A DNA stretch of 64,000 nucleotides from Taibaiella lutea (GCF_008629695.1 NZ_VWSH01000001.1:337990-401989), one strand, 5' to 3'; numbered from the stretch's first letter, positions 17,361 to 26,930 are shown. The notes: generated by a model not told the origin, from the letters alone. Numbers and translations are program-made.

Positions 17361-18533
17361 TTACAAGATAGAACTGACCTTGAGCAACATCGGCATATAA
17401 TCTTTTTCCCTTTTTATAACAATACTCAGCGTGGTTTTTTCAGACTTCAACATTTTCCGGTAAGCCTGAAGACTACCTGAAAAAACTTTTTCGATACCGA
17501 TAATTTCATCCCCGACAATAAAACCGGCTTTTTCAGCAGGAGAATTCGGAATTACATCATACACTTCAACTTTTCCCTTGTTCTCCCAAATGTTTAAGCC
17601 TGAATAAGAATAATCGAAGGGATCATTAAACGAATTATTCGGCTTCAGGAATATTTCATTTTCAGGGAAATTCAGGATAAGATTAAACCGGCTTAAAATA
17701 CCACTGCCTACCAGTCCAAGCTGACGCGGATACTTCAAAACGTTATTACTATCGGCATAAATAAAAACCGGTACGTGTTTAAAATTATAAGGGCCAAATG
17801 AAAAGCTCTTCACAACCGCAATGCTCATATTTTCTCTTCCCATAACTCCCTCAACATTTGCTATAAGAGGCTTTCTTTTGGGCAGGAAAATATTGCTATC
17901 TGCAACAAATTGTTTTGAGAATAGCAATTCAAGCCCCGCACCGCTGTCAAAATAAAAATTACCATCTACTTTCTTAGCATCCGATATCGAAACACTTTCA
18001 AATGGTATGGATGTGATAGGTTTTTTAAAAACAAAACCCCTTGAAGGATAATTAAATTTGCCTTTAGAATACACTTTGACCATTGCTGCATCATAATCAA
18101 CTGTTACTATGTATCGTTTCAAAAAACTATAACCGATGATACCGTCAATTTTGATATTGTAAAGTGCTGACAATAAACTATAATCATTTAAATGAAAATT
18201 AAGGCTGTCAACATTATAGCCTCCCAAGTTCAAAGTCCTGTTAAATGTGAATCTTACCCTCCTCTTCCCTCCTACTCCCGATGCAAACGTGTCCGTCATC
18301 CTACTTTCGATACCAAGTTTTACACATGTGGTACTATCCAGAGAAATACCACCGCTTCCGGTATCCAGTATAAAATTCAACGAATCTTTATATGGAGACA
18401 ATTGGGCTTTAATAATAACAATGCCGGACAAAAATTTTTCAAAGGGAAACTGAGCCAGCAGTTTCGCATCTTCCTCTGCTCTGAGTTGAAAAGAAATAAT
18501 GAATATAAAAATAGCAAATACAAATTTTCTCAT
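17361..18533 (-). CDS. Secreted retropepsin-like aspartyl protease with PDZ domain
   Basis: 390 residues with a cleavable signal peptide (FVFAIFIFIISFQLRAEE). Two aspartyl motifs occur, LDTGSGGISLD near residue 56 and FDSGAGLELLF near residue 195, so the two active-site Asp residues are provided by one chain as in pepsin-like duplicates. A PDZ domain with a GL/GFxxGD loop (SPAEKAGFIVGDEIIGIEKV) occupies about residues 305-385 and would bind C-terminal peptides. It may process envelope proteins in the periplasm. Such proteins are common in Bacteroidota, but a substrate is not known. It is transcribed alone on the minus strand. Confidence 0.88.
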   Translation of the reverse strand: MRKFVFAIFIFIISFQLRAEEDAKLLAQFPFEKFLSGIVIIKAQLSPYKDSLNFILDTGSGGISLDSTTCVKLGIESRMTDTFASGVGGKRRVRFTFNRTLNLGGYNVDSLNFHLNDYSLLSALYNIKIDGIIGYSFLKRYIVTVDYDAAMVKVYSKGKFNYPSRGFVFKKPITSIPFESVSISDAKKVDGNFYFDSGAGLELLFSKQFVADSNIFLPKRKPLIANVEGVMGRENMSIAVVKSFSFGPYNFKHVPVFIYADSNNVLKYPRQLGLVGSGILSRFNLILNFPENEIFLKPNNSFNDPFDYSYSGLNIWENKGKVEVYDVIPNSPAEKAGFIVGDEIIGIEKVFSGSLQAYRKMLKSEKTTLSIVIKREKDYMPMLLKVSSIL

Positions 18534-18809
18534 AAAGAAACCATTTAAAAAATCATTATAGCAATGCAGCGATGTTTTTATTAATCATTTATCTAATATA
18601 GACAAGGGCAAGAATATTTTTTTCACCCTTATGAGGGGATTTAGTCCATAAAATCTCCTGAAAACCATCCTATTTATAAAGACGGTTATTTTTATGCATC
18701 GTATTACTATTTCAATTAAAAAAATTAGAAAGGCCAAAGCCACCCCTTTGCGTTAATTATCTTATTTTGCAATCGTAATATTAACTTAACGTAGAGAGAT
18801 TCAGTTTTT
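18534..18809. other. Divergent intergenic region
   Basis: 276 bases between the protease and the oxidoreductase genes, which are transcribed away from each other. It should hold both promoters. An imperfect -7 element, TTATTTTGC at 18762-18770, precedes the oxidoreductase. I see no strong hairpin or ORF. Confidence 0.35.
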
Positions 18810-19811
18810 ATGCTAAAAGTCGGCGTTTTTGGTGCGGGGCATCTGGGTAAAATTCATATTCAGCAATGGTTACAAATACCCGGAATTATTTTGGTTGGCT
18901 TTTTTGACCCGAATGATGATAATGCAGCAACAACCATCACTGAATATCAAATTAAACGTTATACCAATGCTGAAGATCTCATTTCGGCAGCCGATGCGCT
19001 GGATATTGTTACAAATACTACTTCTCATTTCGATATAGCCAAAGCATGTCTCTTACAATCTCGTCATCTATTTATAGAGAAGCCAATGACCCATACCATG
19101 GAAGAAGCAAGGGAATTGGTAAAACTGGTGGCGGAAGCAAATGTGAAATGTCAGATTGGTCATGTGGAACGCTATAATCCCGCCATGCTGGCTCTGCGCA
19201 ATAAAAAGCTCGAACCGATGTTCATTGAAACACACAGACTTGCTCAGTTTAATCCGAGAGGAACAGATGTTGCAGTAATTCTGGATTTAATGATTCACGA
19301 TATTGATATCATTTTACATCTCGTAAAATCGCCGGTAAGAAGGATTTCTGCGAGTGGCGTAGCAGTTATAAGCGATACATTTGATATTGCAAATGCCAGG
19401 ATTGAATTTGATAATGGTTGTGTGGCAAACCTTACAGCAAGCCGCATTTCTTTGAAAAAAATGAGAAAGATGCGTTTGTTTCAAAGAGATGCATACATTG
19501 GCATCGACTTTTTAGATAAGAAAACAGAGATTATACGATTAAAAGGAGATAATGAAGAAAAGGGATTTTTTGACTTCCCTATTGAGATTGGAGCAGGTCA
19601 GCAAAAAATGATTTCTGTCGAAATGCCGAATATCAATGAAGTAAATGCAATAAGAGAAGAACTGGCTGATTTTGCGTTGGCCATTTTACAGGACAAACCA
19701 GTAAGTGTTTCTGTTTACGACGGATTACATGCAATGGATGTGGCGCATCAGATTTTACATAAAATGATGATGCAGGTGAATAACGACAATGCTGAAAAAG
19801 TGTTTCAATAA
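18810..19811 (+). CDS. Gfo/Idh/MocA-family oxidoreductase
   Basis: 333 residues. The N-terminal Rossmann fold begins at once with VGVFGAGHLGKIH, and the family motif EKPMTHT near residue 91 contributes the Lys/Pro of the nicotinamide site. The C-terminal alpha/beta domain carries the HVERYNPA segment near residue 119, which has the catalytic-region Glu/Arg. These enzymes oxidise or reduce sugars or inositol-like substrates with NAD(P). It lies 61 bases before a polyprenyl sugar-phosphotransferase, which suggests it makes a sugar nucleotide for surface polysaccharide, for example a UDP-GlcNAc-type 3-dehydrogenase. The substrate is inferred. Confidence 0.9.
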   Translation: MLKVGVFGAGHLGKIHIQQWLQIPGIILVGFFDPNDDNAATTITEYQIKRYTNAEDLISAADALDIVTNTTSHFDIAKACLLQSRHLFIEKPMTHTMEEARELVKLVAEANVKCQIGHVERYNPAMLALRNKKLEPMFIETHRLAQFNPRGTDVAVILDLMIHDIDIILHLVKSPVRRISASGVAVISDTFDIANARIEFDNGCVANLTASRISLKKMRKMRLFQRDAYIGIDFLDKKTEIIRLKGDNEEKGFFDFPIEIGAGQQKMISVEMPNINEVNAIREELADFALAILQDKPVSVSVYDGLHAMDVAHQILHKMMMQVNNDNAEKVFQ

Positions 19812-19872
19812 CAACTTTTATCCGTTTTAAAGATTCAAATTTTAGGGCTCAAATTTATAGGTTAGCGTACGC

Positions 19873-21303
19873 ATGAGATTATCCACGGCCAAAAGAAGAG
19901 CAATTATCATATTGATAGTTATCGACTACCTGACAGCAATTGCTGCATGGTTAGTATTTTGGTTGTATCGTCAGCATTTATTGCATCAGGCTTTTCCCGA
20001 TATTTATCCAAAGGAAAGAAATTGGTCGGCACGTGACTATATTATTTCGTTTTTAATAATTCCTGTTTTCTGGATTTTTCTTCATTACCTCTCAGGAGCT
20101 TATTTTGATTTATACCGTAAATCGAGATTAATTGAAATATATCGCAGTATTATCATCAGTATTATTGGCTCCTTGCTTATCGGAACAGTAGCCTTCTCAA
20201 ACGATACAGGCAGTTTTAAATATTTCTTTGAAATAACCTCCTGGTATTTCGTTACGCAGCTTTTCTTTTTGCTTGTTTCAAGAATGTTCTGGCTATATAA
20301 AGTCAAGCGTGATCTCTTAAAAAGAAAGATTGTATATAAAACCCTTATTGTAGGCGGGAATGGAAAAGCAACCAAAGTTTATAATGAAATAAAAGATAAT
20401 CCGCATGTTCTGGGAAATGAGGTTGTCGGCTTTGTAAGTGTCGACAAAAATGTAACGCCGTTAAATATTCCTAATGTACCTGAATTAGGCAATATAGAAT
20501 CGCTGGAAAACATCATTCAGGAGTATAAGATTGAAGAAGTAGTAATTGCGGTGGAATCTCACGAACATAATAAACTGGAACATTTATTAACAAGATTAAG
20601 CTACAGTCCTATAATCATAAAGGTTTTACCGGATTTATACGATATCATTTCAGGTTCTGTCAGGATTAATAATGTTTATGCTCCATTGTTAATAAGTATT
20701 CACCCAGAGTTATTGCCCGATTGGCAAAAGGTTTGCAAAAGAGTGATTGATTTTACTATTTCGGCATTGTGTCTGATATTACTTTCGCCAGTTTACCTGT
20801 TTGCAGCATTAAAAGTCAGGTTATCATCACCCGGCCCTATTTTCTATAAACAGGAAAGAATTGGCCTGTTCGGTCAGCCATTCAATATTTACAAGTTCCG
20901 TTCCATGTACATGAACGCCGAGGAAAGCGGACCTGCATTGAGTAGCGATGAAGATCGAAGAATTACGCAATGGGGCAAAATTATGCGTAAATGGCGCATT
21001 GACGAATTGCCACAGTTTTTCAATATTCTAAAAGGCGATATGTCATTAGTAGGCCCAAGGCCTGAAAGAAGATTCTTCATTGATAAAATTGTACCTTCTC
21101 ATCCGCACTACAAATACTTGCACCGTGTAAAACCGGGGCTTACCTCCTGGGGAATGGTTCAGTATGGTTATGCCGAAAATGTGGAACAAATGATTGAGCG
21201 GATGAAGTACGATTTGTTATACATAGAAAACTGCTCTATCGCGCTGGATATAAAAATTTCACTTTACACCATCAAAGTTATTTTTCAGGGAAGGGGGAAA
21301 TAG
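19873..21303 (+). CDS. Polyprenyl-phosphate sugar phosphotransferase (exopolysaccharide initiation)
   Basis: 476 residues. Four transmembrane helices lie in the first 140 residues, a CoA-binding-like Rossmann middle domain (TLIVGGNGKATKVYNEI) covers about 155-260, a fifth helix follows near 290, and the bacterial sugar transferase domain fills 290-476. The transferase motifs QERIGLFGQPFNIYKFRSM, LRKWRIDELPQFFNILKG-like (MRKWRIDELP) and SLVGPRPE are present. It transfers a hexose-1-phosphate to undecaprenyl phosphate at the inner membrane, the first step of exopolysaccharide or O-unit synthesis. It probably forms an operon with the oxidoreductase upstream. No other polysaccharide genes follow, so this is an isolated initiating enzyme. 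Confidence 0.93.
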   Translation: MRLSTAKRRAIIILIVIDYLTAIAAWLVFWLYRQHLLHQAFPDIYPKERNWSARDYIISFLIIPVFWIFLHYLSGAYFDLYRKSRLIEIYRSIIISIIGSLLIGTVAFSNDTGSFKYFFEITSWYFVTQLFFLLVSRMFWLYKVKRDLLKRKIVYKTLIVGGNGKATKVYNEIKDNPHVLGNEVVGFVSVDKNVTPLNIPNVPELGNIESLENIIQEYKIEEVVIAVESHEHNKLEHLLTRLSYSPIIIKVLPDLYDIISGSVRINNVYAPLLISIHPELLPDWQKVCKRVIDFTISALCLILLSPVYLFAALKVRLSSPGPIFYKQERIGLFGQPFNIYKFRSMYMNAEESGPALSSDEDRRITQWGKIMRKWRIDELPQFFNILKGDMSLVGPRPERRFFIDKIVPSHPHYKYLHRVKPGLTSWGMVQYGYAENVEQMIERMKYDLLYIENCSIALDIKISLYTIKVIFQGRGK

Positions 21304-21382
21304 CTTTTAGATGTTAGATATCAGATTCTTTAATTTATCTATGCAGGGTTAAAATGTTATAAATAACAAATTGCAGGAATTT

Positions 21383-21424
21383 AAAAAGCGTTGCCAACTT
21401 TTAAAAGTGGCAACGCTTTTTTTT
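21383..21424 (+). terminator. Terminator with CAACTTTT core (copy 2)
   Basis: AAAAAGCGTTGCCA and TGGCAACGCTTTTT with a loop CTTTTAAAAG and eight T residues. It closes the sugar-transferase transcript. Confidence 0.85.
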
Positions 21425-21431
21425 GTAAAAT

Positions 21432-21464
21432 AGATTTGACAACTTTTTAAAAGTTGGCAAATCT
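21432..21464 (-). terminator. Terminator with CAACTTTT core (copy 3)
   Basis: AGATTTGACAACTT and AAGTTGGCAAATCT pair with one mismatch. It lies downstream of the acyl-CoA dehydrogenase gene on the minus strand and is only eight bases from copy 2. Confidence 0.65.
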
Positions 21465-21486
21465 GAATAAAACGATTTTCAAATAT

Positions 21487-22665
21487 TTATTTAAATGCAC
21501 TCAATCCTGTAACATCTTGTCCTGTAATCAACAAATGAATATCGTGTGTCCCTTCATAAGTAATAACAGACTCAAGATTCATCATGTGACGCATAATGCT
21601 GTATTCACCTGTAATACCCATTCCACCCAAAATCTGACGTGCTTCACGGGCAATAGTGATTGCAGTTTGACAACTGTTTCTTTTAGCCATAGAAATTTGC
21701 TCCGGTGTTGCACGGCCTTCGCCACGCAAAACGCCTAAACGCCAAACCAATAACTGACCTTTTGTGATTTCAGTAATCATTTCAGCCAGTTTCTTTTGCG
21801 TTAATTGAAAACCTCCGATTGGCTTACCGAACTGAATACGTTGCTGGGAATAACGTAAAGCTGTATCATAGCAGTCCATAGCGCAACCTAAAGCGCCCCA
21901 TGCAATGCCATAACGGGCACTGCTCAAACAACCCAACGGACCTTTCAAGCCTTCTACATTCGGAAGAATATTTTCTTTCGGAACTTTTACATTATCAAAA
22001 ACCAGCTCACCTGTTGCAGAAGCACGAAGGCTCCACTTACCGTGTGTTTCAGGAGTTGTAAAACCTTCCATACCACGTTCTACAATCAAGCCTTTAATCT
22101 TGCCTTCAGGACCGCGTGCCCAGACAACTGCGATATCAGCAAATGGTGCATTGGAAATCCACATTTTAGAGCCATTCAAAATAACATGATCACCTGCATC
22201 TGTAAAATTAGACAACATGCCTGCAGGATTGGAACCATGATCCGGCTCCGTCAAACCGAAGCAACCCATCATTTCACCTGTTGCAAGTTTTGGCAAATAT
22301 TTCATTTTCTGCTCTTCGCTGCCATAAGTGTAAATCGGATACATTACCAATGAACCTTGTACAGATGCCGTTGAACGCACACCGGAATCACCACGCTCCA
22401 GTTCCTGCATCATTATACCGTAAGAAATGTAATCTAAACCGGCACCACCATATTTAGCAGGAACAAAAGGTCCGAAGCATCCTTGTTCACCAAGGCCTTT
22501 TATTAATTGTGAAGGAAATGCTGCTTTTTGAGCGTAATCTTCAATAATCGGAGAAATTTCCTTTTTCACAAATGCTCGTACAGAATCACGGATCAATTTG
22601 TGTTCATCAGTCAGTAATTCGTCCAATAAGTAATAATCGGGGTGTTGATATAAGTCTTGAGACAT
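21487..22665 (-). CDS. Acyl-CoA dehydrogenase, glutaryl-CoA dehydrogenase type
   Basis: 392 residues, full length for the family. It has the N-terminal helical domain (DEHKLIRDSVRAFVKKEI), the FAD-contact motifs FGLTEPDHGSN near residue 137 and KMWISNAPFADI, and the C-terminal helical domain. The catalytic base is the Glu of TYEGTHDIH near residue 370. The sequence RYGIAWGALGCAMDCYDTAL and the placement of Glu fit glutaryl-CoA dehydrogenase (Lys/Trp degradation). It is FAD-dependent and cytosolic. It starts from a leader with TACCTTTG (22694-22701). No electron-transfer flavoprotein genes are nearby. The glutaryl assignment is likely but not certain. Confidence 0.9.
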   Translation of the reverse strand: MSQDLYQHPDYYLLDELLTDEHKLIRDSVRAFVKKEISPIIEDYAQKAAFPSQLIKGLGEQGCFGPFVPAKYGGAGLDYISYGIMMQELERGDSGVRSTASVQGSLVMYPIYTYGSEEQKMKYLPKLATGEMMGCFGLTEPDHGSNPAGMLSNFTDAGDHVILNGSKMWISNAPFADIAVVWARGPEGKIKGLIVERGMEGFTTPETHGKWSLRASATGELVFDNVKVPKENILPNVEGLKGPLGCLSSARYGIAWGALGCAMDCYDTALRYSQQRIQFGKPIGGFQLTQKKLAEMITEITKGQLLVWRLGVLRGEGRATPEQISMAKRNSCQTAITIAREARQILGGMGITGEYSIMRHMMNLESVITYEGTHDIHLLITGQDVTGLSAFK

Positions 22666-23136
22666 AAAATGTGTTTAAAATATTTTAACGGCGCAAAGGT
22701 AACAAATTGGCGTAAGCTTCGTATATTTCTGACGAAGAAACTGACAAATATTACGCTACATAAAATAATGAGAAAATTTTGCAATAAAATCAGCAAATTT
22801 TAAATAATCAAAAGCCTTTACTGTATTGGCTTTCATAGAAAATAACAATACATTAAACTTTTATAATTGACAATAGTCAAACATGACAAGGGAATTATGG
22901 AATGATTTTTGATGAATAGGAGTTATAGAAAAACTGATGGATTTTTTGTCAGTTAAAGATATTTATAAATGGTTTACTAAAAGGTTTATTTTAACATACT
23001 TATACAAACTAAACCCAACCGAAAAACGTTTATATAAAGTCTTAAAAGCAGGGAAGCAATATTATATTATTTCTTTGTTTTTTCCAAAATCAGAAATAGT
23101 AGTAATACAAATAATAAAAACAAATAAAACCAGACT
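22666..23136. other. 470-base region upstream of the sigma factor
   Basis: It separates two divergent genes. A -7 element for the dehydrogenase lies at 22694-22701 (minus). Weak hairpins occur at 22811-22833 (AAAGCC/GGCTTT) and TTGACAATAGTCAA at 22866-22879. A 67-codon frame (22937-23140) overlaps the sigma start but looks like AT-rich chance sequence. The region most likely carries the promoter and long leader of the sigma gene. Confidence 0.4.
22694..22701 (-). promoter_or_regulatory. -7 element of the acyl-CoA dehydrogenase gene
   Basis: The minus strand reads TACCTTTG, matching TAnnTTTG, about 29 bases before the ATG. No clear -33 element is present. Confidence 0.4.
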
Positions 23137-23994
23137 ATGAGGCAGCTAAAAATTGCTACTCAGATTACGAATCGCGATTCGCAAGCTGTAGAAAAATACC
23201 TTCAGGAAATCAGCCGTATTTCAATGATCACACCGGAGGAAGAAACTACACTTGCGCAGAAAATTCACGTTGGAGACCAAAGAGCTTTGGAAAAACTTGT
23301 GAAAGCCAATCTTCGTTTCGTAGTTTCGGTAGCTAAGCAGTATCAACACCAGGGTCTATCTCTGAGTGATTTGATCAATGAAGGGAATTTAGGGTTAATC
23401 AAGGCAGCACAGCGTTTTGATGAAACTAAGGGTTTTAAATTCATTTCTTACGCCGTATGGTGGATTCGTCAATCAATCTTGCAGGCTTTGGCAGAGCAAG
23501 GACGTTTGGTACGTTTACCGCAAAACAAAATCGGCACTTATAACAAAGCAAATAAAGCATATATTGCTTTTGAACAAGAACATGAACGTGAACCTTCAAC
23601 AGAAGAATTGGCGAGCATTCTTGAAATGAGTGAAACTGAAATTGCAAATATTTTCAGCAGCAACACACGTCACACTTCTTTGGATGCTCCGGTTCACGAA
23701 GCAGAAGATGTAGCTATGGGCGATTTGCTTGAAGGCAGCAATGATACGGATGATACAGTAATGAAGGATTCTTTGAAAGCAGAAATCCAACGCATCCTTA
23801 AATCATTAAGCACCCGTGAAGCTGAAATTATCTCTGCTTATTTCGGTTTGGAAGGCGATAGCGGTCCATCTGTAGAAGAAATAGGACAAAAATACGACCT
23901 TACAAAAGAACGCATCCGTCAGATTAAAGAACGCGCAATCAAACGCCTGCAAAAAGCACGTTACAGCGGTTCATTGAAATCTTACTTAGGATAA
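23137..23994 (+). CDS. rpoD: Primary RNA polymerase sigma factor (RpoD/SigA)
   Basis: 285 residues. Region 1.2 (AVEKYLQEISRISMITPEEE), region 2 (DLINEGNLGLIKAAQRFDE with core binding, then FKFISYAVWWIRQSI for -10 recognition), region 3 and region 4 (the -35 helix-turn-helix near 235-280, with VEEIGQKYDLTKERIRQI) are all intact. Region 1.1 is missing, as in the known Bacteroidota primary sigma (about 287 residues), which recognises TAnnTTTG rather than TATAAT. This sigma should read the promoters found across the window. It is expressed alone, with a terminator at 24016. The ATG overlaps the stop of a doubtful upstream ORF. Confidence 0.96.
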   Translation: MRQLKIATQITNRDSQAVEKYLQEISRISMITPEEETTLAQKIHVGDQRALEKLVKANLRFVVSVAKQYQHQGLSLSDLINEGNLGLIKAAQRFDETKGFKFISYAVWWIRQSILQALAEQGRLVRLPQNKIGTYNKANKAYIAFEQEHEREPSTEELASILEMSETEIANIFSSNTRHTSLDAPVHEAEDVAMGDLLEGSNDTDDTVMKDSLKAEIQRILKSLSTREAEIISAYFGLEGDSGPSVEEIGQKYDLTKERIRQIKERAIKRLQKARYSGSLKSYLG

Positions 23995-24015
23995 GAATCA
24001 TTAAAATCTATTATT

Positions 24016-24049
24016 AAAGCCAATCCAATTTCGGATTGGCTTTTTTTGT
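24016..24049 (+). terminator. Terminator of the sigma factor gene
   Basis: AAAGCCAATCC and GGATTGGCTTTTTTT form a strong stem with seven T residues. Confidence 0.9.
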
Positions 24050-24110
24050 TGAAAGAAATGTTTAAGGAAAAACAAAAAAGCGTACAGATTCAATTATTTT
24101 CGCTCACGAA

Positions 24111-25112
24111 ATGCAGCAATTCTTAAAAAAACTTCTTCAATTTATAATTATAGGCTTAACACCTGTTATTGCGTTATTTGTGCTGTATTTAATAACCGAT
24201 CCCTTCAAAACACTTCGCACTTATTCGGGTTTCTCCAATTACAGGGTTACACCAAATACGGAATATATTTCTTTTGAAACCTTCAGATATCATTATCCTT
24301 CTGAACATTATAACTCTTTTATTTTTGGCAGCTCAAGAACAAAGGCATTTAAAACAGCTTCATGGAAAAAATACCTGGATTCAACTGCCAGGCCTTTTAT
24401 TTTCAATGCTTCGGCAGAATCGCTCAATGGTATTTACCAAAAGATACATTTTTTGGATAACAACCACTACCCTATCAAAAACGCTTTAATTATCCTTTGC
24501 CCTGATTACCTTTTTTACGATGCTGAACATAAGGAAGGTTATTTATTTGTCAAAAACCCTGCATTAAACGGGGAAAGCAAACTGAAATATCAATTTCAGT
24601 TTTTTAAGGCATTTATGAATCCCGTTTTTCTGTCAAGCTATATTCCTTATCTCGCAACAAAACAATACAGGCCTTATATGCATGGCTATATTGAAAACAG
24701 AACTGTATTGATAGACAGCATTACGAATGAAATTGTGTTCAAAGAAGTGGAGGATGAATTAAAAGAAAATCCTGACAAATATTATGCTGAAAGAAAGGAT
24801 TTGTTTTACGAAAGAAACGGAGAAACCAGAGATTCAGTGAGTTATATTAATAAAGAAAATGAAGCTACCTTTCTGAAAATCAGAAATATATTAGAAAAAA
24901 ACCACACAAACTATAAAGTTGTAATTAGTCCGTTGTATTATGAAATAAAATTCAACATTAAAGACCAGCAAATTCTTGAAAATATCTTCGGCGCTCATCT
25001 TTATGATTTCTCGGGAAAGAATGAATTTTCAGAATCAAGATTCAACTTCTATGAATCAAGTCATTACAGGCAAAATGTCGGCGATAAGATTTTAGAAGAA
25101 ATATACAAGTGA
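24111..25112 (+). CDS. Membrane-anchored SGNH/DltD-like protein
   Basis: 333 residues. A single N-terminal transmembrane helix (IIIGLTPVIALFVLYLI) anchors a periplasmic domain. FIFGSSRTKAF near residue 71 fits the SGNH block I with a nucleophile Ser in GSSR, and YESSHYRQNVGD near residue 313 fits block V with the catalytic His in a [DE]SSHY motif. Similar proteins accompany MBOAT acyltransferases and modify polysaccharides or teichoic-type polymers. No MBOAT gene is seen here. The assignment as a hydrolase or acyltransferase accessory is inferred from these two blocks. Confidence 0.7.
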   Translation: MQQFLKKLLQFIIIGLTPVIALFVLYLITDPFKTLRTYSGFSNYRVTPNTEYISFETFRYHYPSEHYNSFIFGSSRTKAFKTASWKKYLDSTARPFIFNASAESLNGIYQKIHFLDNNHYPIKNALIILCPDYLFYDAEHKEGYLFVKNPALNGESKLKYQFQFFKAFMNPVFLSSYIPYLATKQYRPYMHGYIENRTVLIDSITNEIVFKEVEDELKENPDKYYAERKDLFYERNGETRDSVSYINKENEATFLKIRNILEKNHTNYKVVISPLYYEIKFNIKDQQILENIFGAHLYDFSGKNEFSESRFNFYESSHYRQNVGDKILEEIYK

Positions 25113-25134
25113 CAGACTGGAACTACTCCGGCAT

Positions 25135-25887
25135 TCAGCCTTCATTCAAAACCTTAATGTTCTTGGCAACGTCATTCGATTCAAAAAGAAGGATTCCTTT
25201 TATAATCCATTTTGTTATCCCATCAGGATTCTGAACGCAGGTGGCAACTTTTGATACTATTGTGTCAGTTGCCCTGATAATATCCTCGTCCTGAATTTCC
25301 GTTGAATCAGCTAAAATTACCGCATTGGACCATGCCGTATCTCTTGCTTTCTGAATGCTGAAATTAACAATGTCGTCTGCGACAGTAGGATCCAGCGATT
25401 TCAGGAATATTGTAGGCCACGAAATTTTCTTTAGCTGCTTTTCCAATGAAAGATAAACATTGCCTATCACAACATTAATAAGATTAAAATCATGGTGCAA
25501 ACTTTCAATATCACCGGCTGTTGAAATAGCCGCAGCTGCTATTCCCAGATCAAGATTGATATGTGCATTGATACCTAAAAGCAAATGCTGAACAATTGAC
25601 AAATTGGTTTGCTCAGCCGCTTTGAAAGCATGCATCCAGGAATGTGTTGCGACTTGTCCTGTTGAAAACTGATTGTAAGCTGTCAGATATCTGTTCGCAA
25701 ACGCTACATCTAAAAGTTCCATTCTCGGACCGTTGTCAAAAGCATCTTGTTCAATACCAACTTTCACACCAATTGTCATTGCTTTGTATAGGGAAGCAAA
25801 ATAACCGATACGTGAAGACTTTTGAATGCAATCATTTATGATAATATCAAGCTGCTGAATCACTTCATCAATGGTATTGGCTTTCAT
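25135..25887 (-). CDS. DUF5995 family protein
   Basis: About 250 residues from the ATG at 25887 (MKANTIDEVI); the frame extends to 25941 through a TTG but that would overlap the upstream gene. It is helical and cytosolic. The stretch HSWMHAFKAAEQTNLSIVQHLLLGINAHINLDL near residue 100 resembles the conserved core of DUF5995, with several His and Asp residues that could bind metal. The function of this family is not known. It lies 37 bases downstream of an NTF2-like gene on the same strand, so the two are likely co-transcribed with the DinB gene upstream of them. Confidence 0.75.
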   Translation of the reverse strand: MKANTIDEVIQQLDIIINDCIQKSSRIGYFASLYKAMTIGVKVGIEQDAFDNGPRMELLDVAFANRYLTAYNQFSTGQVATHSWMHAFKAAEQTNLSIVQHLLLGINAHINLDLGIAAAAISTAGDIESLHHDFNLINVVIGNVYLSLEKQLKKISWPTIFLKSLDPTVADDIVNFSIQKARDTAWSNAVILADSTEIQDEDIIRATDTIVSKVATCVQNPDGITKWIIKGILLFESNDVAKNIKVLNEG

Positions 25888-25924
25888 TTTGTTACAGGCT
25901 TTAACGATTAGGGAATAAATTTTA

Positions 25925-26287
25925 TTAATCAAGCGACACAAACAGTTCGGTTCTTGTCTTCCAGGTATTTCCTTTCTTGCACCACATGGCGGAATAGTTA
26001 CCGCCTTTGGCTCCGTCTTTATATTTCCAGATGCCGGTTTCCCATGCCAGTTTTCCGCTATCAGCTATTGTAATTTCCGAAGGCAACCTTTCAAACAATG
26101 TAATTCCCGAGGCAAACATTTGCTTCCATATTTTGACAAGATTCTTTTTACCGGCATGCTTTCCTCCTTCACCTGAAATTACAATGATATCTTCCATGTA
26201 ATGTACTGTCACTCCATCTGCATCGTTGGCTACAATTGCTGCGTTGGAAGCCTTTCGGGCGTTTTCTATATATTCCTTGTCCGTCAT
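25925..26287 (-). CDS. NTF2-like/SnoaL-fold protein
   Basis: 120 residues with the cone-shaped alpha+beta fold pattern of the DUF4440/SnoaL group: helix NARKASNAAIVANDADGVTVHY, strands DIIVISGEGG and EITIADSGKLAWETGIWKY, and the C-terminal strand GNTWKTRTELFVS. Such proteins are ketosteroid isomerase-like enzymes or stress proteins with no fixed reaction. It lies 14 bases downstream of the DinB gene and just upstream of the DUF5995 gene. The reaction is not known. Confidence 0.8.
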   Translation of the reverse strand: MTDKEYIENARKASNAAIVANDADGVTVHYMEDIIVISGEGGKHAGKKNLVKIWKQMFASGITLFERLPSEITIADSGKLAWETGIWKYKDGAKGGNYSAMWCKKGNTWKTRTELFVSLD

Positions 26288-26301
26288 TTTCTTTTAATGA
26301 T

Positions 26302-26862
26302 TTACAACCAGTTCATTCTTTCTCTTAATCTAAAAATATGTTCAAAATGATGCTTGGTATGCCAGGCATACATGGCAAGCAATTGCCACAATTCCATTCT
26401 CCTGTTATGTTCCGGATGAACCATTGCACGCTTCCAGTCTTCAGTTGTCATATCGCGCATTAAAGCAACCCAGCGGCGATGTAATGCGTGTAAAATGGTT
26501 ACGGAAACATTTACTGGAACATTAAATACATCTGGTAACTCCGCCCATTGTTTTTCATGGTATGGTTTTATGGTGGGACAATCTTCCGTTAATGCCCACT
26601 TGAAACGTATATAAGCATTCATGTGGCTATCGGCAACATGATGAATTACCTGCATTACAGTCCATCCGTCGGGACGATAAGGCGTTAGTAATTGAGCTTC
26701 ATCCATATTTTCTATTGCCGCATCATACCATTTTGGTGAAACTTCAATTCTTTCAATCCATTTGCGGATCTGAGTTTCGTCGTATTCAAGCGGCATTTCA
26801 AATTTGCCTATGGGGTAAGCAAGTGCTTCTGTTTCGGGCGTCATATCTATTAATTGATACAT
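26302..26862 (-). CDS. DinB/BstA-like thiol transferase family protein
   Basis: 186 residues, four-helix bundle of the DinB/YfiT group. The metal-binding His triad is seen in VIHHVADSHMNAYIRFKW near residue 76 and YAWHTKHHFEHIF near residue 168. The start is YPIGKFEMPLEYDETQIRKW, the N-terminal segment typical of putative metal-dependent hydrolases of the BstA type, which transfer bacillithiol to xenobiotics. Whether this bacterium uses bacillithiol cannot be seen here. It is the first of three short genes (DinB, NTF2-like, DUF5995) separated by 14 and 37 bases, probably an operon. The ATG partly overlaps a TACCTTTA box. Confidence 0.85.
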   Translation of the reverse strand: MYQLIDMTPETEALAYPIGKFEMPLEYDETQIRKWIERIEVSPKWYDAAIENMDEAQLLTPYRPDGWTVMQVIHHVADSHMNAYIRFKWALTEDCPTIKPYHEKQWAELPDVFNVPVNVSVTILHALHRRWVALMRDMTTEDWKRAMVHPEHNRRMELWQLLAMYAWHTKHHFEHIFRLRERMNWL

Positions 26863-26930
26863 AAAGGTAACAGATAGTTTCTATGAAAATAACAGGAATC
26901 ATTCAAAATGCCGACACTCATATCTGCACA

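Noticed and set aside
22937-23140. A 67-codon frame just before the sigma factor gene, with an ATGA overlap
   Set aside because: The sequence is AT-rich with no recognisable motif, and the overlap of four bases can arise by chance. It is more likely the leader of the sigma gene; not listed as a gene.
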